Shown: positions 50,890 through 60,650, counted from the stretch's first letter. The stretch: 64,000 bases of DNA from Nocardioides allogilvus (GCF_003047285.1 NZ_PZYX01000003.1:186001-250000); one strand, 5' to 3'. The notes: generated from the letters alone by a model not told the origin. Numbers and translations: made by a program.

Positions 50890-52459
50890 CGAACAGATCG
50901 AGATGCATGCTCAGCGCTGGGGAGACCCCGCGGCCGCCACCTCCGTGCCTGAAGAAGCGCGCGGACTGATCGAGTTCGCCTTCGGGATCAACGAGTCCCC
51001 GGCCGTCTCCGGCGCGACCCCGCCGGCCTCCGTCATCGGGTCCGAGGCGCTCGCCGCGCTCGAGGCCGTCGTCGGTGCCGACCAGGTGATCGTCGACGAC
51101 GCCGTCCGGGCCGTCCGCACCCGCGGCAAGTCGACGCCCGACCTGCTCAAGGCCCGCGCCGGCGACCTGTCGGACGCCCCCGACGTGGTCGTCCGCCCCG
51201 TCGACCAGGCCGAGATCGAGGCGCTGCTCGCCGTGGCCGTCGCCCACAACCTCGCGGTCGTCCCCTTCGGTGGCGGCACGTCGGTCACCGGTGGCCTCGT
51301 CGCTGCGCGTGCGGCGTACGCCGGAGTCGTGAGCCTGGACCTCGTGCGGATGAAGAGCCTGCTCTCCGTCGACAAGGAGTCGATGACCGCCACCCTCGAG
51401 CCCGGCCTGCGGGGCCCCGAGGCCGAGGCGCTGCTCGCCGAGGAGGGCGTGACCCTGGGCCACTACCCGCAGTCCTTCGAGTTCGCCACGATCGGCGGCT
51501 TCGCGGCCACCCGGTCCAGCGGCCAGTCCAGCGCCGGCTACGGCCGCTTCGACGCGGTCGTGGTCGCCATGACCGTCGTGACCCCGTCGGGCACCATCAC
51601 CGTCGGCTCGGCCCCGGCCAACGCAGCCGGCCCCGACCTTCGCCAGCTGTTCCTCGGCTCCGAGGGCGCGTTCGGCGTCATCTCCGCGGTCACCGTGCGC
51701 GTGCGTGAGCTGCCCGCCGTGAAGGAGTACGTCGGCTGGCGCTGGCCCTCCTTCGCTGCCGGCGCCACGGCCATGCGCACCCTCGCCCAGGCCGGCCTGC
51801 TCCCCACCGTGATCCGCCTCTCCGACGAGGCCGAGACCGCGATCAACCTCGCCGACCCGTCCGCCATCGGCGGCGCGGGCGACGCCGGCTGCATGATGAT
51901 CACCGGCTTCGAGGGCACCCAGTCCGCCGTCGACGCCAAGCGTGCGGCCGTCACCGCGATCCTGACCGAGCTCGGCGGCACCGACCTCGGCGAGGAGCCC
52001 GGGCAGAAGTGGGCACACGGTCGCTTCAACGCGCCTTACCTCCGCGACTCGCTGCTCGACCTCGGCGTGCTCGTCGAGACGCTGGAGACGGCGACGTTCT
52101 GGTCCAACCGCGAGCGGCTGTACGCCGACGTGAAGACCGCCCTCGAGACCTCGCTCGGCGAGGGCTCGATCGTGCTCTGCCACATCTCGCACGTCTACGA
52201 GACCGGCTGCTCGCTCTACTTCACGGTGGCGACCAAGGAGAAGGAGGACCCGCTGGCCCAGTGGGCCGCGGCCAAGAGCGCCGCGTCCGACGCGATGATC
52301 GACGCGGGCGCCACCATCACCCACCACCACGCGGTCGGCACCGACCACAAGCCGTGGTTCGAGCGCGAGATCGGCCCGGTGGGCGTGCAGACGCTGCGCG
52401 CGGTCAAGGCCTCGCTCGACCCGTCCGGCATCCTCAACCCGGGAGTGCTGATCCCATGA
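50885..52459 (+). CDS. FAD-linked oxidase/alkyl-DHAP-synthase-like flavoprotein
   Basis: A 524-aa VAO-type flavoprotein. The FAD-binding segments are FGGGTSVTGGL (about 120-130) and ATIGGFAATRSSGQSSAGYG (about 201-220); the C-terminal THHHAVGTDH matches the active site of alkylglycerone-phosphate synthases. It corresponds in place to Rv2251. Whether it makes ether lipids or has another role is not established. ATG 50885 lies in the palindrome, with no ribosome binding site. Confidence 0.88.
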   Translation: MTEQIEMHAQRWGDPAAATSVPEEARGLIEFAFGINESPAVSGATPPASVIGSEALAALEAVVGADQVIVDDAVRAVRTRGKSTPDLLKARAGDLSDAPDVVVRPVDQAEIEALLAVAVAHNLAVVPFGGGTSVTGGLVAARAAYAGVVSLDLVRMKSLLSVDKESMTATLEPGLRGPEAEALLAEEGVTLGHYPQSFEFATIGGFAATRSSGQSSAGYGRFDAVVVAMTVVTPSGTITVGSAPANAAGPDLRQLFLGSEGAFGVISAVTVRVRELPAVKEYVGWRWPSFAAGATAMRTLAQAGLLPTVIRLSDEAETAINLADPSAIGGAGDAGCMMITGFEGTQSAVDAKRAAVTAILTELGGTDLGEEPGQKWAHGRFNAPYLRDSLLDLGVLVETLETATFWSNRERLYADVKTALETSLGEGSIVLCHISHVYETGCSLYFTVATKEKEDPLAQWAAAKSAASDAMIDAGATITHHHAVGTDHKPWFEREIGPVGVQTLRAVKASLDPSGILNPGVLIP

Positions 52460-53358
52460 CGGACGCTCCGGCCTCCTTCTGCTTCCTGGTCAACCCGGCC
52501 TCCGGCGGTGGCGCCGCCCCCGAGGCTGTCGTCCCCGTCGCCCGCCGTCTCCGTGACCAGGGCGCGAGCGTCGAGGTGACCTACTCGCCCGGCATCGAGG
52601 CGACCACGACGCTGGTCGGCGAGGCTGTCGCCCGCGGCGACGTCGTGGTGTCGGTCGGTGGCGACGGGATGCTCTCGTCGATCGCCGGGGCAGTCTCCCG
52701 GGCCGGTGGCACGCTCGGGATCGTGCCGGCCGGCCGCGGCAACGACTTCGCCCGGATGCTCGGCCTGCCCGCCGACCCGCTGGCCCAGGCCGACGTGCTG
52801 CTCACCGGCACGCCGCGCTCGATCGACCTGATCGCCTTCGGCGACCGCCTCGTGGCGGGCTCGGTCTATGCCGGGCTCGACGCGCGGGCCGCTGAGATCG
52901 TCGACCACGCGCGCTTCGTCCCCAAGGTGGCGCAGTACCCGCTCGCAGCGCTGCGGGCGCTGGCGACCTACACCCCGGCGACCTACCAGCTGACGATCGA
53001 CGGCGCGTCCCACGTCTTCGAGGGCGCCACGGTTGTGGTCGCCAACTCGGCCTACTACGGCAAGGGCATGAAGATCGCCCCCGCCGCGGTGCTCGACGAC
53101 GGGCTGCTCGACATCATCGTGATCGAGGCTGCATCCCGGCGCGGACTGATGCGCTCACTGCCGAAGGTCTACCAGGGCGAGCACGTCGACAACGACCAGG
53201 TGCACGTCTTCACCGGCCGGGAGATCACCCTCTCGGCCACGTCGCGTCGGCCCGTTCCGATGGGTGGCGACGGCGAGGCGCTCGGCGTGCTGCCCACGCC
53301 CGACCAGGCGCCGGCAGCGATCTCGGTGCGCCCGGGAGCGCTCACCGTCATCGCCTGA
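52456..53358 (+). CDS. Diacylglycerol/lipid kinase
   Basis: A 300-aa DagK-family kinase with NPASGGG (about 13-19), VSVGGDGMLS (nucleotide site, about 69-78) and PAGRGNDFAR (about 95-104). Its counterpart in M. tuberculosis is Rv2252, a diacylglycerol kinase. It should phosphorylate diacylglycerol or a similar lipid. Overlaps agpS-like gene by ATGA; its 3' end overlaps pirin by 11 bp. Confidence 0.92.
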   Translation: MTDAPASFCFLVNPASGGGAAPEAVVPVARRLRDQGASVEVTYSPGIEATTTLVGEAVARGDVVVSVGGDGMLSSIAGAVSRAGGTLGIVPAGRGNDFARMLGLPADPLAQADVLLTGTPRSIDLIAFGDRLVAGSVYAGLDARAAEIVDHARFVPKVAQYPLAALRALATYTPATYQLTIDGASHVFEGATVVVANSAYYGKGMKIAPAAVLDDGLLDIIVIEAASRRGLMRSLPKVYQGEHVDNDQVHVFTGREITLSATSRRPVPMGGDGEALGVLPTPDQAPAAISVRPGALTVIA

Positions 53359-54043
53359 AGTCCCAGACGAGCAGCTCGGTGTCGGCCTTCGCCTCGAAGG
53401 TCGCGCCGAGCTGATCCGTCAGGCGTACGGCGTCACCGGACCCCAGCTCCCGGTCATCGACCGACTGGTCCGCCAGCCGTCCGCCGCCGACCGCGACGAA
53501 GACGTGCTGGTGCGCGGCGTCGGGCAGCTCGACAATCGCTCCCGGCGCCAGCCGCGCGATCCGCAGCGACGCGCCGTGGGTGCCGATGTCGAGGGCACCG
53601 GGGCCCACGACCGTGGTCAGCCCCGTGCCCGGGTCGACGTGCTCCGAGCGCCAGCGCGGCGGCGTACCAGACTCGTCCGGCCTGACCCAGGTCTGGATGA
53701 ACCGCGTGGGACCGCTGGCCGCGTCGGCCATCTCGGCGTGCCGGATCCCGGAGCCGGCGCTCATGACCTGGACGTCCCCGGGCCGCAGCTCGTCGGTGTT
53801 GCCCGCGTCGTCGGTGTGGAGCAGGACACCGTCGAGCACCCAGGTGACGATCTCGAGGTCGGTGTGGGGGTGGTCGGGGTAGCCGGCGGCGGGGTCGAGC
53901 AGGTCGTCGTTGTGGCAGATCATCGGCCCGAAGCCGAGGTTGGCCGGGTCGTAGTGCTCGCCGAAGGAGAAGGAGTGTCGGGTCACCCGTCCGTCAGCGG
54001 TTGTGATGAACCTGTTCGATCCGGCGTACACGGAGAGGGTCAT
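53348..54043 (-). CDS. Pirin-family cupin protein
   Basis: A 231-aa bicupin. The metal site is in GYPDHPHTDLEIVTW (about 54-68) with HxH and Glu, plus a further His in IRHAEMA. Pirins bind Fe(II) and may have quercetinase-like or redox-sensing activity. ATG 54043 is 18 bp from the divergent glucosidase start; the gap holds an AGATATCT and a TTCGCGAA palindrome. Confidence 0.9.
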   Translation of the reverse strand: MTLSVYAGSNRFITTADGRVTRHSFSFGEHYDPANLGFGPMICHNDDLLDPAAGYPDHPHTDLEIVTWVLDGVLLHTDDAGNTDELRPGDVQVMSAGSGIRHAEMADAASGPTRFIQTWVRPDESGTPPRWRSEHVDPGTGLTTVVGPGALDIGTHGASLRIARLAPGAIVELPDAAHQHVFVAVGGGRLADQSVDDRELGSGDAVRLTDQLGATFEAKADTELLVWDFRR

Positions 54044-54061
54044 GCAGATATCTTCGCGAAC

Positions 54062-55405
54062 GTGAACGACTTCCCCCAGCTTCCCCCCGGATTCCGGTTC
54101 GGGACCAGCACGGCGGCCTACCAGGTCGAGGGTGCGGTGGACGAGGACGGCCGGGGCCCCAGCATCTGGGACACGTTCGCCGCGCAGGAGGGCCGCATCG
54201 TCGATGGCAGCTCCGGGGCCGTCGCGTGCGACCACTACCACCGCTTCGAGGAAGACATCGCGCTGATGAAGCGCCTCGGCACCACGACCTACCGGCTGTC
54301 GCTGAGCTGGCCGCGGATCCAGCCGACCGGTCGTGGCCCGGTCAATGAGCTGGGGCTGGCGTTCTACGACCGGCTGATCGACACGCTGCTGGCGAACGGC
54401 ATCCAGCCGATGGTGACGCTCTACCACTGGGACCTGCCGCAGGCGCTCGAGGACGACGGGGGCTGGCTCAACCGCGGGACCGTCGAGTGCTTCGCCGACT
54501 ACGCCGCCATCGTGGCCGAGCACTTCGCCGACCGGGTCGAGCACTGGATCCCGATCAACGAGCCCAATGTCGCCTCGTTCCTCGGCTATGCCGTGGGGAC
54601 GCACGCGCCCGGCCGGACCCTGATGTTCGACGCCCTGTGGGCCTCGCACCACCTCCTGCTCGCGCACGGGCGGGCCGTCATCGAGCTGCGCCGGCACGGC
54701 GCGACGAGTGTCGGCTGCGCCAACAATCACGCCCCGGTGTGGCCGGCCTCCGACGACGATGCCGACGTGGGCGCGAGCAAGCTCTTCGACGCGCTGTGGA
54801 ACGGGATGTTCCTCGAGCCGATGCTGCTCGGGCGCTATCCCGCCGACCTGCTGCCGCTCCTCGACGGTCTCCCCGAGCCGGGGGACATGGCGACGATCCG
54901 CCAGCCGCTCGACTTCTACGGCGTCAACTACTACAACCCGATGCGCGTGGCCGCCGCTCCCGAGGACGCGGAGATGCCCTTCGAGTTCCGCGACGTCGTC
55001 GGCTACCCGGTCACCGACCGCGGCTGGCCGGTCGTGCCGGACGCGTTGCGCGAGTGGCTGATCATGTTCCGCGCCCGCTACCGCGCCGCGCTGCCGCCGA
55101 TCATCGTCACCGAGTCCGGCGCCGCCTACGACGTCGCGCCCGATGCGGACGGCACGGTCGACGACCAGCCCCGCATCGACTACCTCGACGCGCACCTGCG
55201 TGCGGTGCAGCAGGCCATCGAGCGCGGCGTCGACGTGCGCGGCTACTACTGCTGGTCGCTGCTGGACAACTTCGAGTGGGCCGAGGGGCTCACGGCGCCG
55301 TACGGCCTGGTCCATGTCGACTTCGAGACGCTCCAGCGGACGCCGAAGAAGTCGTTCGACTGGTATGCCGGCCTGATCGCCTCCCAGGCGCAGGTCGAGG
55401 CCTGA
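54062..55405 (+). CDS. GH1 beta-glucosidase
   Basis: A 447-aa GH1 enzyme with all motifs: FGTSTAAYQVEGA near the start, acid/base E167 in INEPN and nucleophile E351 in TESG, WSLLDNFEW and FDWY near the end. No signal peptide, so it would act on imported beta-glucosides. GTG 54062 is used; there is no ribosome binding site, so the message may be leaderless. Confidence 0.92.
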   Translation: MNDFPQLPPGFRFGTSTAAYQVEGAVDEDGRGPSIWDTFAAQEGRIVDGSSGAVACDHYHRFEEDIALMKRLGTTTYRLSLSWPRIQPTGRGPVNELGLAFYDRLIDTLLANGIQPMVTLYHWDLPQALEDDGGWLNRGTVECFADYAAIVAEHFADRVEHWIPINEPNVASFLGYAVGTHAPGRTLMFDALWASHHLLLAHGRAVIELRRHGATSVGCANNHAPVWPASDDDADVGASKLFDALWNGMFLEPMLLGRYPADLLPLLDGLPEPGDMATIRQPLDFYGVNYYNPMRVAAAPEDAEMPFEFRDVVGYPVTDRGWPVVPDALREWLIMFRARYRAALPPIIVTESGAAYDVAPDADGTVDDQPRIDYLDAHLRAVQQAIERGVDVRGYYCWSLLDNFEWAEGLTAPYGLVHVDFETLQRTPKKSFDWYAGLIASQAQVEA

Positions 55406-55436
55406 ACCGTCGGGTCGCGCCGATAGGCTGCGGAGC

Positions 55437-56507
55437 ATGTCGAATCGCCGGGTCGTGTTCGTGGTCGGTTCGGGCCGCAGTGGCACGAGCACCATGAGCG
55501 GCACCCTCCAGACGCTCGGCCTGCACGTCCCGCAGCCGGAGGTCGTCGCCGACTCGACCAACCCCAAGGGCTTCGGTGAGCCGCAGTGGGTCGTCGACCT
55601 CCACCAAGAGCTGCTCGGCCGGTCCGGCGTGCAGGTCTCCGACGCCCGGCCCCGGGCCTGGCTCGAGGCCGGCAAGCTCAGCGCCGACCACGCCACCCGC
55701 GAGCGGGTGATCAGCTGGCTGGAGTCGCAGTTCGCCGCCGGTGGCGACGAGCTCGTGATCAAGGACCCGCGCGCGGCCTGGTTCATGGGCCTGTGGCGCG
55801 CCAGCGCCGAGCGCTGCGACGCGACGTCGTCCTTCGTCACCATGCTGCGCCCGCCGACCGAGGTCGTCGGCTCCAAGAAGAAGTACTACGACCAGCGCCA
55901 GGGCGATGTCACCCGCACCGCTGCCTGGGTCAACATGATGCTGCACACCGAGCGCGCGACGCGCGGCGAGGCCCGCCGGTTCGTGCGGTACGCCGACCTG
56001 CTGGCCGACTGGACCCAGCCGGTGTTCGCACTGGGCGAGGCCTTCGACCTGCACTCCGTCAAGACGGCGATGGCCGGCGACATCGCGCAGGTGCACAAGT
56101 TCATCGACCCGTCGCTGCGCCGGGTCACGCTCACCTGGGACGACGTCGAGGTGCCGGCATCGCTGCGCGACCTCGCCGAGGAGACCTGGCAGACGCTCGA
56201 TGGCCTGGCCACCGAGGGCGGCGACACCGCCGAGGCGCACGCCCACAGCGACCAGCTCCGGGTCGCCTATGACGAGATGTACGCCGACGCGGAGGCCTTC
56301 GCTCACTCGACGACGCTCGCCGCGCGCCGTGAGGGCTCGATCGCGACCCGTCGCGAGCTCGAGGCAGCCGGCGCCACCCGCCCGGGACCCGCGCCGGCCG
56401 GCCGCCGCGCCGACCGGGTGCCGCACGCCGTCCGGGCGATGGTGCCCGAGAGTGCCCGCCGCGGCCTGCGCAAGGCGCTCAACAGGCAACGCGGCCGGGA
56501 GGACTGA
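55437..56507 (+). CDS. Sulfotransferase-family protein
   Basis: A 356-aa protein with the PAPS 5'-phosphate loop VGSGRSGTSTMSG (about 10-22) and a possible 3'-phosphate segment near MLRPPTEVVGSKKKYY (about 140-155). It is first in a coupled operon with three glycosyltransferase genes, so it probably sulfates (or otherwise modifies) a surface glycan. It ends in a basic region. Confidence 0.85.
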   Translation: MSNRRVVFVVGSGRSGTSTMSGTLQTLGLHVPQPEVVADSTNPKGFGEPQWVVDLHQELLGRSGVQVSDARPRAWLEAGKLSADHATRERVISWLESQFAAGGDELVIKDPRAAWFMGLWRASAERCDATSSFVTMLRPPTEVVGSKKKYYDQRQGDVTRTAAWVNMMLHTERATRGEARRFVRYADLLADWTQPVFALGEAFDLHSVKTAMAGDIAQVHKFIDPSLRRVTLTWDDVEVPASLRDLAEETWQTLDGLATEGGDTAEAHAHSDQLRVAYDEMYADAEAFAHSTTLAARREGSIATRRELEAAGATRPGPAPAGRRADRVPHAVRAMVPESARRGLRKALNRQRGRED

Positions 56508-57466
56508 TGTCTGTCCCGGACATCCCCTCGCTCGAGGGCCTGCCCGACTACGACGTCACGTGGCCGTGGAGCAGCGGTGAGCGTCTCGCGCCCGGACTCA
56601 CCTGCGTCTTCCGGGTGAAGAACGAGGCCCGCAACCTGCCCTGGGTCCTGCCGCCGATCCTCGCCGCCGTCCAGCACGTGCTCCTGGTCGACAACGGGTC
56701 CGACGACGGCACCCTCGACGTCGCCCGGAAGATCGCGGCCGACTGCGGCGCGACCGAGCGGTTCACCGGCCTGAGCTATCCGCACCGTGTCGCGCGCGCC
56801 GGCGGTGAGCACCTCGCCACGCCCGCCACCAGCGTCCACTCGCTGACGCACTTCTACAACTGGTGCTTCAGCCAGGTCCGCACCACCTACTCGATGAAGT
56901 GGGACGGCGACATGGTGCTGACGCCCGAGGGCACGGGCATCCTGCGTGACCTGTCCTGGCAGCTGGAGTCGACGCAGACCATCGTCGCGATGCCGCGGCA
57001 CCCGCTGACCGTGGTCGACGAGTCGACCGGCTGGCTCGACCTCTCGCTGCGCTTCCTGGAGCCGTGGGTCTATCCCATGGGCCCGGACTTCACCTTCGTG
57101 AAGGCCTTCGACTGGGAGCTGCGTGAGTTCCCGGCCGCCACGGAGCGCCTCGTCCTCCAGCAAGGTCTGTGCGTGGAGGTCAAGTGGCTCGACGCCGACG
57201 AGTACGCCCACTGGCGCAAGGACGGGGTGGACTTCACCAACACCCGGCTCTACCGCAAGCTGCGCGAGTTCGAGGTCGACGAGGCCATCCGCTCGGGCCG
57301 AGCCGAGGAGCTCGGCGGCCTGGTCCGCGTGGACGCCCCGGCCGGCGTCCACATCATCGACCACGTGACCCGGACCTGGCTGCGGCAGCAACCGCGGCCC
57401 CTCGTCAAGCACTCACTACCCGCGTCGCTGCGGGAACGGGCCCCCCGCACGGGAGCTCCTTCGTGA
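56507..57466 (+). CDS. Glycosyltransferase family 2-like protein
   Basis: A 319-aa GT-A-fold protein. CVFRVKNEARNLPWVL (about 34-49) and VDNGSDDGT (about 61-69) form the nucleotide-sugar site; the DxD-like motif is KWDGDMVL (about 130-137). Its ATG overlaps the sulfotransferase stop by one base. Donor and acceptor unknown. Confidence 0.85.
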   Translation: MSVPDIPSLEGLPDYDVTWPWSSGERLAPGLTCVFRVKNEARNLPWVLPPILAAVQHVLLVDNGSDDGTLDVARKIAADCGATERFTGLSYPHRVARAGGEHLATPATSVHSLTHFYNWCFSQVRTTYSMKWDGDMVLTPEGTGILRDLSWQLESTQTIVAMPRHPLTVVDESTGWLDLSLRFLEPWVYPMGPDFTFVKAFDWELREFPAATERLVLQQGLCVEVKWLDADEYAHWRKDGVDFTNTRLYRKLREFEVDEAIRSGRAEELGGLVRVDAPAGVHIIDHVTRTWLRQQPRPLVKHSLPASLRERAPRTGAPS

Positions 57467-59172
57467 CTCATCCCCTCGATGGCTTCACCTCTCCCGAGCC
57501 GCTGCTGGTGATCGGCGACGACGAGTCGTCCGCCGAGCTGGCCCCGGCCGGGGCCACGTTCACGACCCTGGCAGGGGCCACCGACATCGGCCGCGGCTGG
57601 AAGTCGGTCCTGTGGATGACGGCCGACCGGGCCACGCTCCGCGCCCGGGCCTCCGCCCTCCCGCGCGTGGGCCAGACCCGGGTCGTCGCGATCTGGCTGA
57701 CCGACGCCACGGCCCCCCTCGTCGTGCATCCGCGACCCGAGTGGCCGGCGATCACCAGCCTGATGGCGCGCGAGACCCCCCGCGGCGTGCTCACGGTCCT
57801 CCGTTTCGCCCAGCCCGTCCCCGCCCACCAGGTGCTCGTCGAGTGCGCCCGGCAGGCGGCCGACGGCGACCGCGGGCACGGCGGTCTCGTCGTCGGCTAC
57901 GCCGGCCGGACTGCCGCGGCGGGCCTCGACGTACGCGCTCCGCTGTTCGAGACGGCCGCCGCTGCGGGTGACGCGGAGCGGGACGTGCCGCCGGACGTCG
58001 TCATCAGCGCCACCCCGGGCGAGCCCGAGGTCCACCACGTCATCGACCGCGCCCCGCTCGTCGTCACCGACTCCGGTCTCGAGCCCATCGACGAGCACGT
58101 CGTCAATCCCCGCGGCTGGCGCAAGGACTTCGACGAGCCCGTCCGCGACCTGCCTGCCGGACAACCCCTGACCGAGCAGGCGATCGAGGCCCTCCGCGGC
58201 GTCCAGGGCCTGCGGGTCGACCTGACGACGGCGGACCCGCGCACTGTCGCCGGTCTGGCGATGGCCGGCGTCCCGCTGCTCGCGACCGGCACCAACCCCC
58301 AGCTGAGCACGAAGCTCGCCGACGCCCTCGCGCATACGCCCGACCTCGACGACCCGCTCGCCCGCGAGCAGCACAGCGTCACGAGCCGGCGTGCGGCCCT
58401 CGACACCCACTCCACCCTCGCCTGGCGTCGCGGCCTCGCGGCCCGGGCCGGCGTCCGGATCGTCGACCAGCCGAGGGTCAGCGTCCTGCTCGCCACCATG
58501 CGCCCGCACCAGCTCGACTTCGCGATGCGCCAGCTCGCCCGCCAGCAGGACGTCGAGCTGCAGGTCGTCCTTGGCACCCATGGCTGGACGGTCTCCGAGG
58601 ACGAGGTCCGCGCCAGGCTGGGCGGGCACGACGTCGTCGTACGACCGCACGCGAAGGACGCGTTCTTCGGCGACGTGCTCGACGACGCCGCGACCGTCGC
58701 CGACGGCGACGTCCTGCTGAAGGTCGACGACGACGACTGGTACTCCCCGCACGCCGTCCACGACCTGCTCCTCGCCCGCCGCTACACCGGCGCCGAGGTG
58801 GTGGGCATGCCCAGCGAGTTCGTCTTCCTCGAGGAGCTGGGTGTCACGGCCCGCCGCAACCACCCGACGGAGGTCTTCAACCGTTTCGTCGCCGGCGGCA
58901 CGATCATGGTCGACCGCCGGGTCCTGCGCAGCGTGGGCGGCTTCCGCCGCGTCCGCCGCTTCGTCGACGCGCAACTGCTCAACGCGGTCGAGGCGAGCGG
59001 CGGCCGGATCTACCGCACCCACGGCCTCGGCTACGTCCTGCGCCGTACGGCGAGCGGGCACACTTGGCAGTCGGACCCCGAGTCCTTCCGGCGGCCCGAG
59101 ATCCTCGAGCGCGAGTGGCCGGGCTTCCACGCCCCGCCCGAGCTCGTGGTCGAGGAGGGTGACCTGCCATGA
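57463..59172 (+). CDS. Two-part glycosyltransferase: unknown N-terminal region plus C-terminal GT2
   Basis: A 569-aa protein. The C-terminal 225 residues are a GT2 domain: VSVLLATMRPHQ (about 340), DXD-like LLKVDDDDWYSP (about 417) and a later HTWQSDPESF. The first about 330 residues have a loose CgeB/GT-B look (AGVPLLATGTNPQLSTKLADAL) but no clear motif. It overlaps both neighbours (GTGA, ATGA). Confidence 0.8.
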   Translation: MTHPLDGFTSPEPLLVIGDDESSAELAPAGATFTTLAGATDIGRGWKSVLWMTADRATLRARASALPRVGQTRVVAIWLTDATAPLVVHPRPEWPAITSLMARETPRGVLTVLRFAQPVPAHQVLVECARQAADGDRGHGGLVVGYAGRTAAAGLDVRAPLFETAAAAGDAERDVPPDVVISATPGEPEVHHVIDRAPLVVTDSGLEPIDEHVVNPRGWRKDFDEPVRDLPAGQPLTEQAIEALRGVQGLRVDLTTADPRTVAGLAMAGVPLLATGTNPQLSTKLADALAHTPDLDDPLAREQHSVTSRRAALDTHSTLAWRRGLAARAGVRIVDQPRVSVLLATMRPHQLDFAMRQLARQQDVELQVVLGTHGWTVSEDEVRARLGGHDVVVRPHAKDAFFGDVLDDAATVADGDVLLKVDDDDWYSPHAVHDLLLARRYTGAEVVGMPSEFVFLEELGVTARRNHPTEVFNRFVAGGTIMVDRRVLRSVGGFRRVRRFVDAQLLNAVEASGGRIYRTHGLGYVLRRTASGHTWQSDPESFRRPEILEREWPGFHAPPELVVEEGDLP

Positions 59173-60602
59173 GCCAGCCCCTCATCCGCCGCAACGAGTG
59201 GCAGGCGCTGCCGACGCGCGAGCTCGGCGCTTGGACGCCGACCCTGAGCGTCAGCGTCGTCATCCCGACCTGGGACGCCGAGTCGACGCTGCCGCTGGTG
59301 CTCGCCGGCCTCGCTGCCCAGACCTATCCGGCCCACCTCGTCGAGGTCATCGTGGTCGACGACGGCAACCCGACCCCGGTGACGCTGCCCGAGGTCCGCC
59401 CCGACAACACCAGGATCGTCCGGGTCACCGAGGGCTGGGGGCGCGCCAACGCCTGCCACACCGGCGCGCTGGCCAGCGACGGCGACGTCATCCAGTGGCT
59501 CGACGCCGACATGCTCACGTTCCGCGAGCACCTCGAGGCGCAGCTGCGCTGGCACCACGAGATCGACTACGCCGTCGTGCTCGGCACCAAGCGGTTCGTC
59601 GACCCCGCGCCGCTGGCGGGACGATCCGCTGGTGACATCAAGAGCGCGGTGGCGTCCGACGAGATCGCCACCACCTGGGACTGGGACGCGGAGGAGACCC
59701 ACAAGTGGGTCGAGGGGATGTGGCGGCGCACCGACGACCTGACCCTCGCCGGACCGCGCGCCTTCCGCGCCCACGTGGGGGCGACCGGCTCGTTGACGCG
59801 CGAGCTCTACGACACCTCGGGCGGTATGGCGACGAGCCTGCGCCTCGGGGAGGACATGGAGCTCGGGCACCGGCTGGCCGAGGCGGGGGGAGTGCTCATC
59901 CCGGAGCACGCGTCGCGCGCCTGGCACCTCGGGCGCACCCACGTCATGGAGCACCGCGACCAGATCAACCGCTACAACGACGCCTTCCTCGCCAACCTCG
60001 TGCCGACCATGCGGCCCAAGCGCAACCGCCGCGGGCGGCGCTACGACGTGCCGTTCCTGGAGGTCGTGCTGGACAGCCGCGGCCGGGGCGCCGACGAGGT
60101 GATCGGTGTCGTGGACGCCGTGCTCGACTCGTCGCTGGACGACCTGCGCGTGGTCGTCCTCGGTGAGTTCGACGCGCTCACCGACGCCCGGCAGTCGCCG
60201 CTCGGCGACCCGCAGCTCGAGGAGCGGATCGTGCACCGGACCTACGCCGGTGACCAGCGCGTCGAGCTGCTCGACTCGCTGCCGCCCGGGCGCTGCCGCT
60301 CCGCGTGGCGGCTCACCCTCGACGACGTGGCGAACGCCCCGACCGCGGACGCGATCGAGGCGCTGCTGGACGACCTGGAGCAGCACCACGACGGGGCCGC
60401 GGTCATCGACGGCGTGGGCCGGCTCGAGCGCACGGCCGCGGTCGAGCGGGTGCGCCGGGCGCACACCGACGTCACCGACGAGCGGCTGCAGGCGGCGTAC
60501 GGGATGATCCGGCTGACCGCACGAGACGCCGGCTGGGTGCAGCGGAGCGAGCGGGACGTGCCGCGCTACGAGGGCAAGCTGAAGCGGCCGCTGGATCGTT
60601 GA
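59169..60602 (+). CDS. Glycosyltransferase family 2 protein
   Basis: A 477-aa protein. The GT2 domain (about 25-285) shows SVVIPTWDAESTLP, VVDDGNPTP and DXD in QWLDADML, plus GEDMELGHRL in the acceptor loop. The remaining 190 residues have no recognised motif. Last gene of the coupled operon; convergent with the UDP-glucose dehydrogenase gene. Confidence 0.88.
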   Translation: MSQPLIRRNEWQALPTRELGAWTPTLSVSVVIPTWDAESTLPLVLAGLAAQTYPAHLVEVIVVDDGNPTPVTLPEVRPDNTRIVRVTEGWGRANACHTGALASDGDVIQWLDADMLTFREHLEAQLRWHHEIDYAVVLGTKRFVDPAPLAGRSAGDIKSAVASDEIATTWDWDAEETHKWVEGMWRRTDDLTLAGPRAFRAHVGATGSLTRELYDTSGGMATSLRLGEDMELGHRLAEAGGVLIPEHASRAWHLGRTHVMEHRDQINRYNDAFLANLVPTMRPKRNRRGRRYDVPFLEVVLDSRGRGADEVIGVVDAVLDSSLDDLRVVVLGEFDALTDARQSPLGDPQLEERIVHRTYAGDQRVELLDSLPPGRCRSAWRLTLDDVANAPTADAIEALLDDLEQHHDGAAVIDGVGRLERTAAVERVRRAHTDVTDERLQAAYGMIRLTARDAGWVQRSERDVPRYEGKLKRPLDR

Positions 60603-60624
60603 GCAACTTCGCGAAGTTCATTTA
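60600..60624. terminator. Hairpin after the glycosyltransferase operon
   Basis: The 14-bp perfect palindrome AACTTCGCGAAGTT (60605-60618) follows TTGAGC at the GT stop and precedes CATTTA. A likely terminator between convergent genes; layout recalls the REP-like elements. Confidence 0.55.
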
Positions 60625-60650
60625 CGTCAATGAATTTCCCGGAAGCTCGC

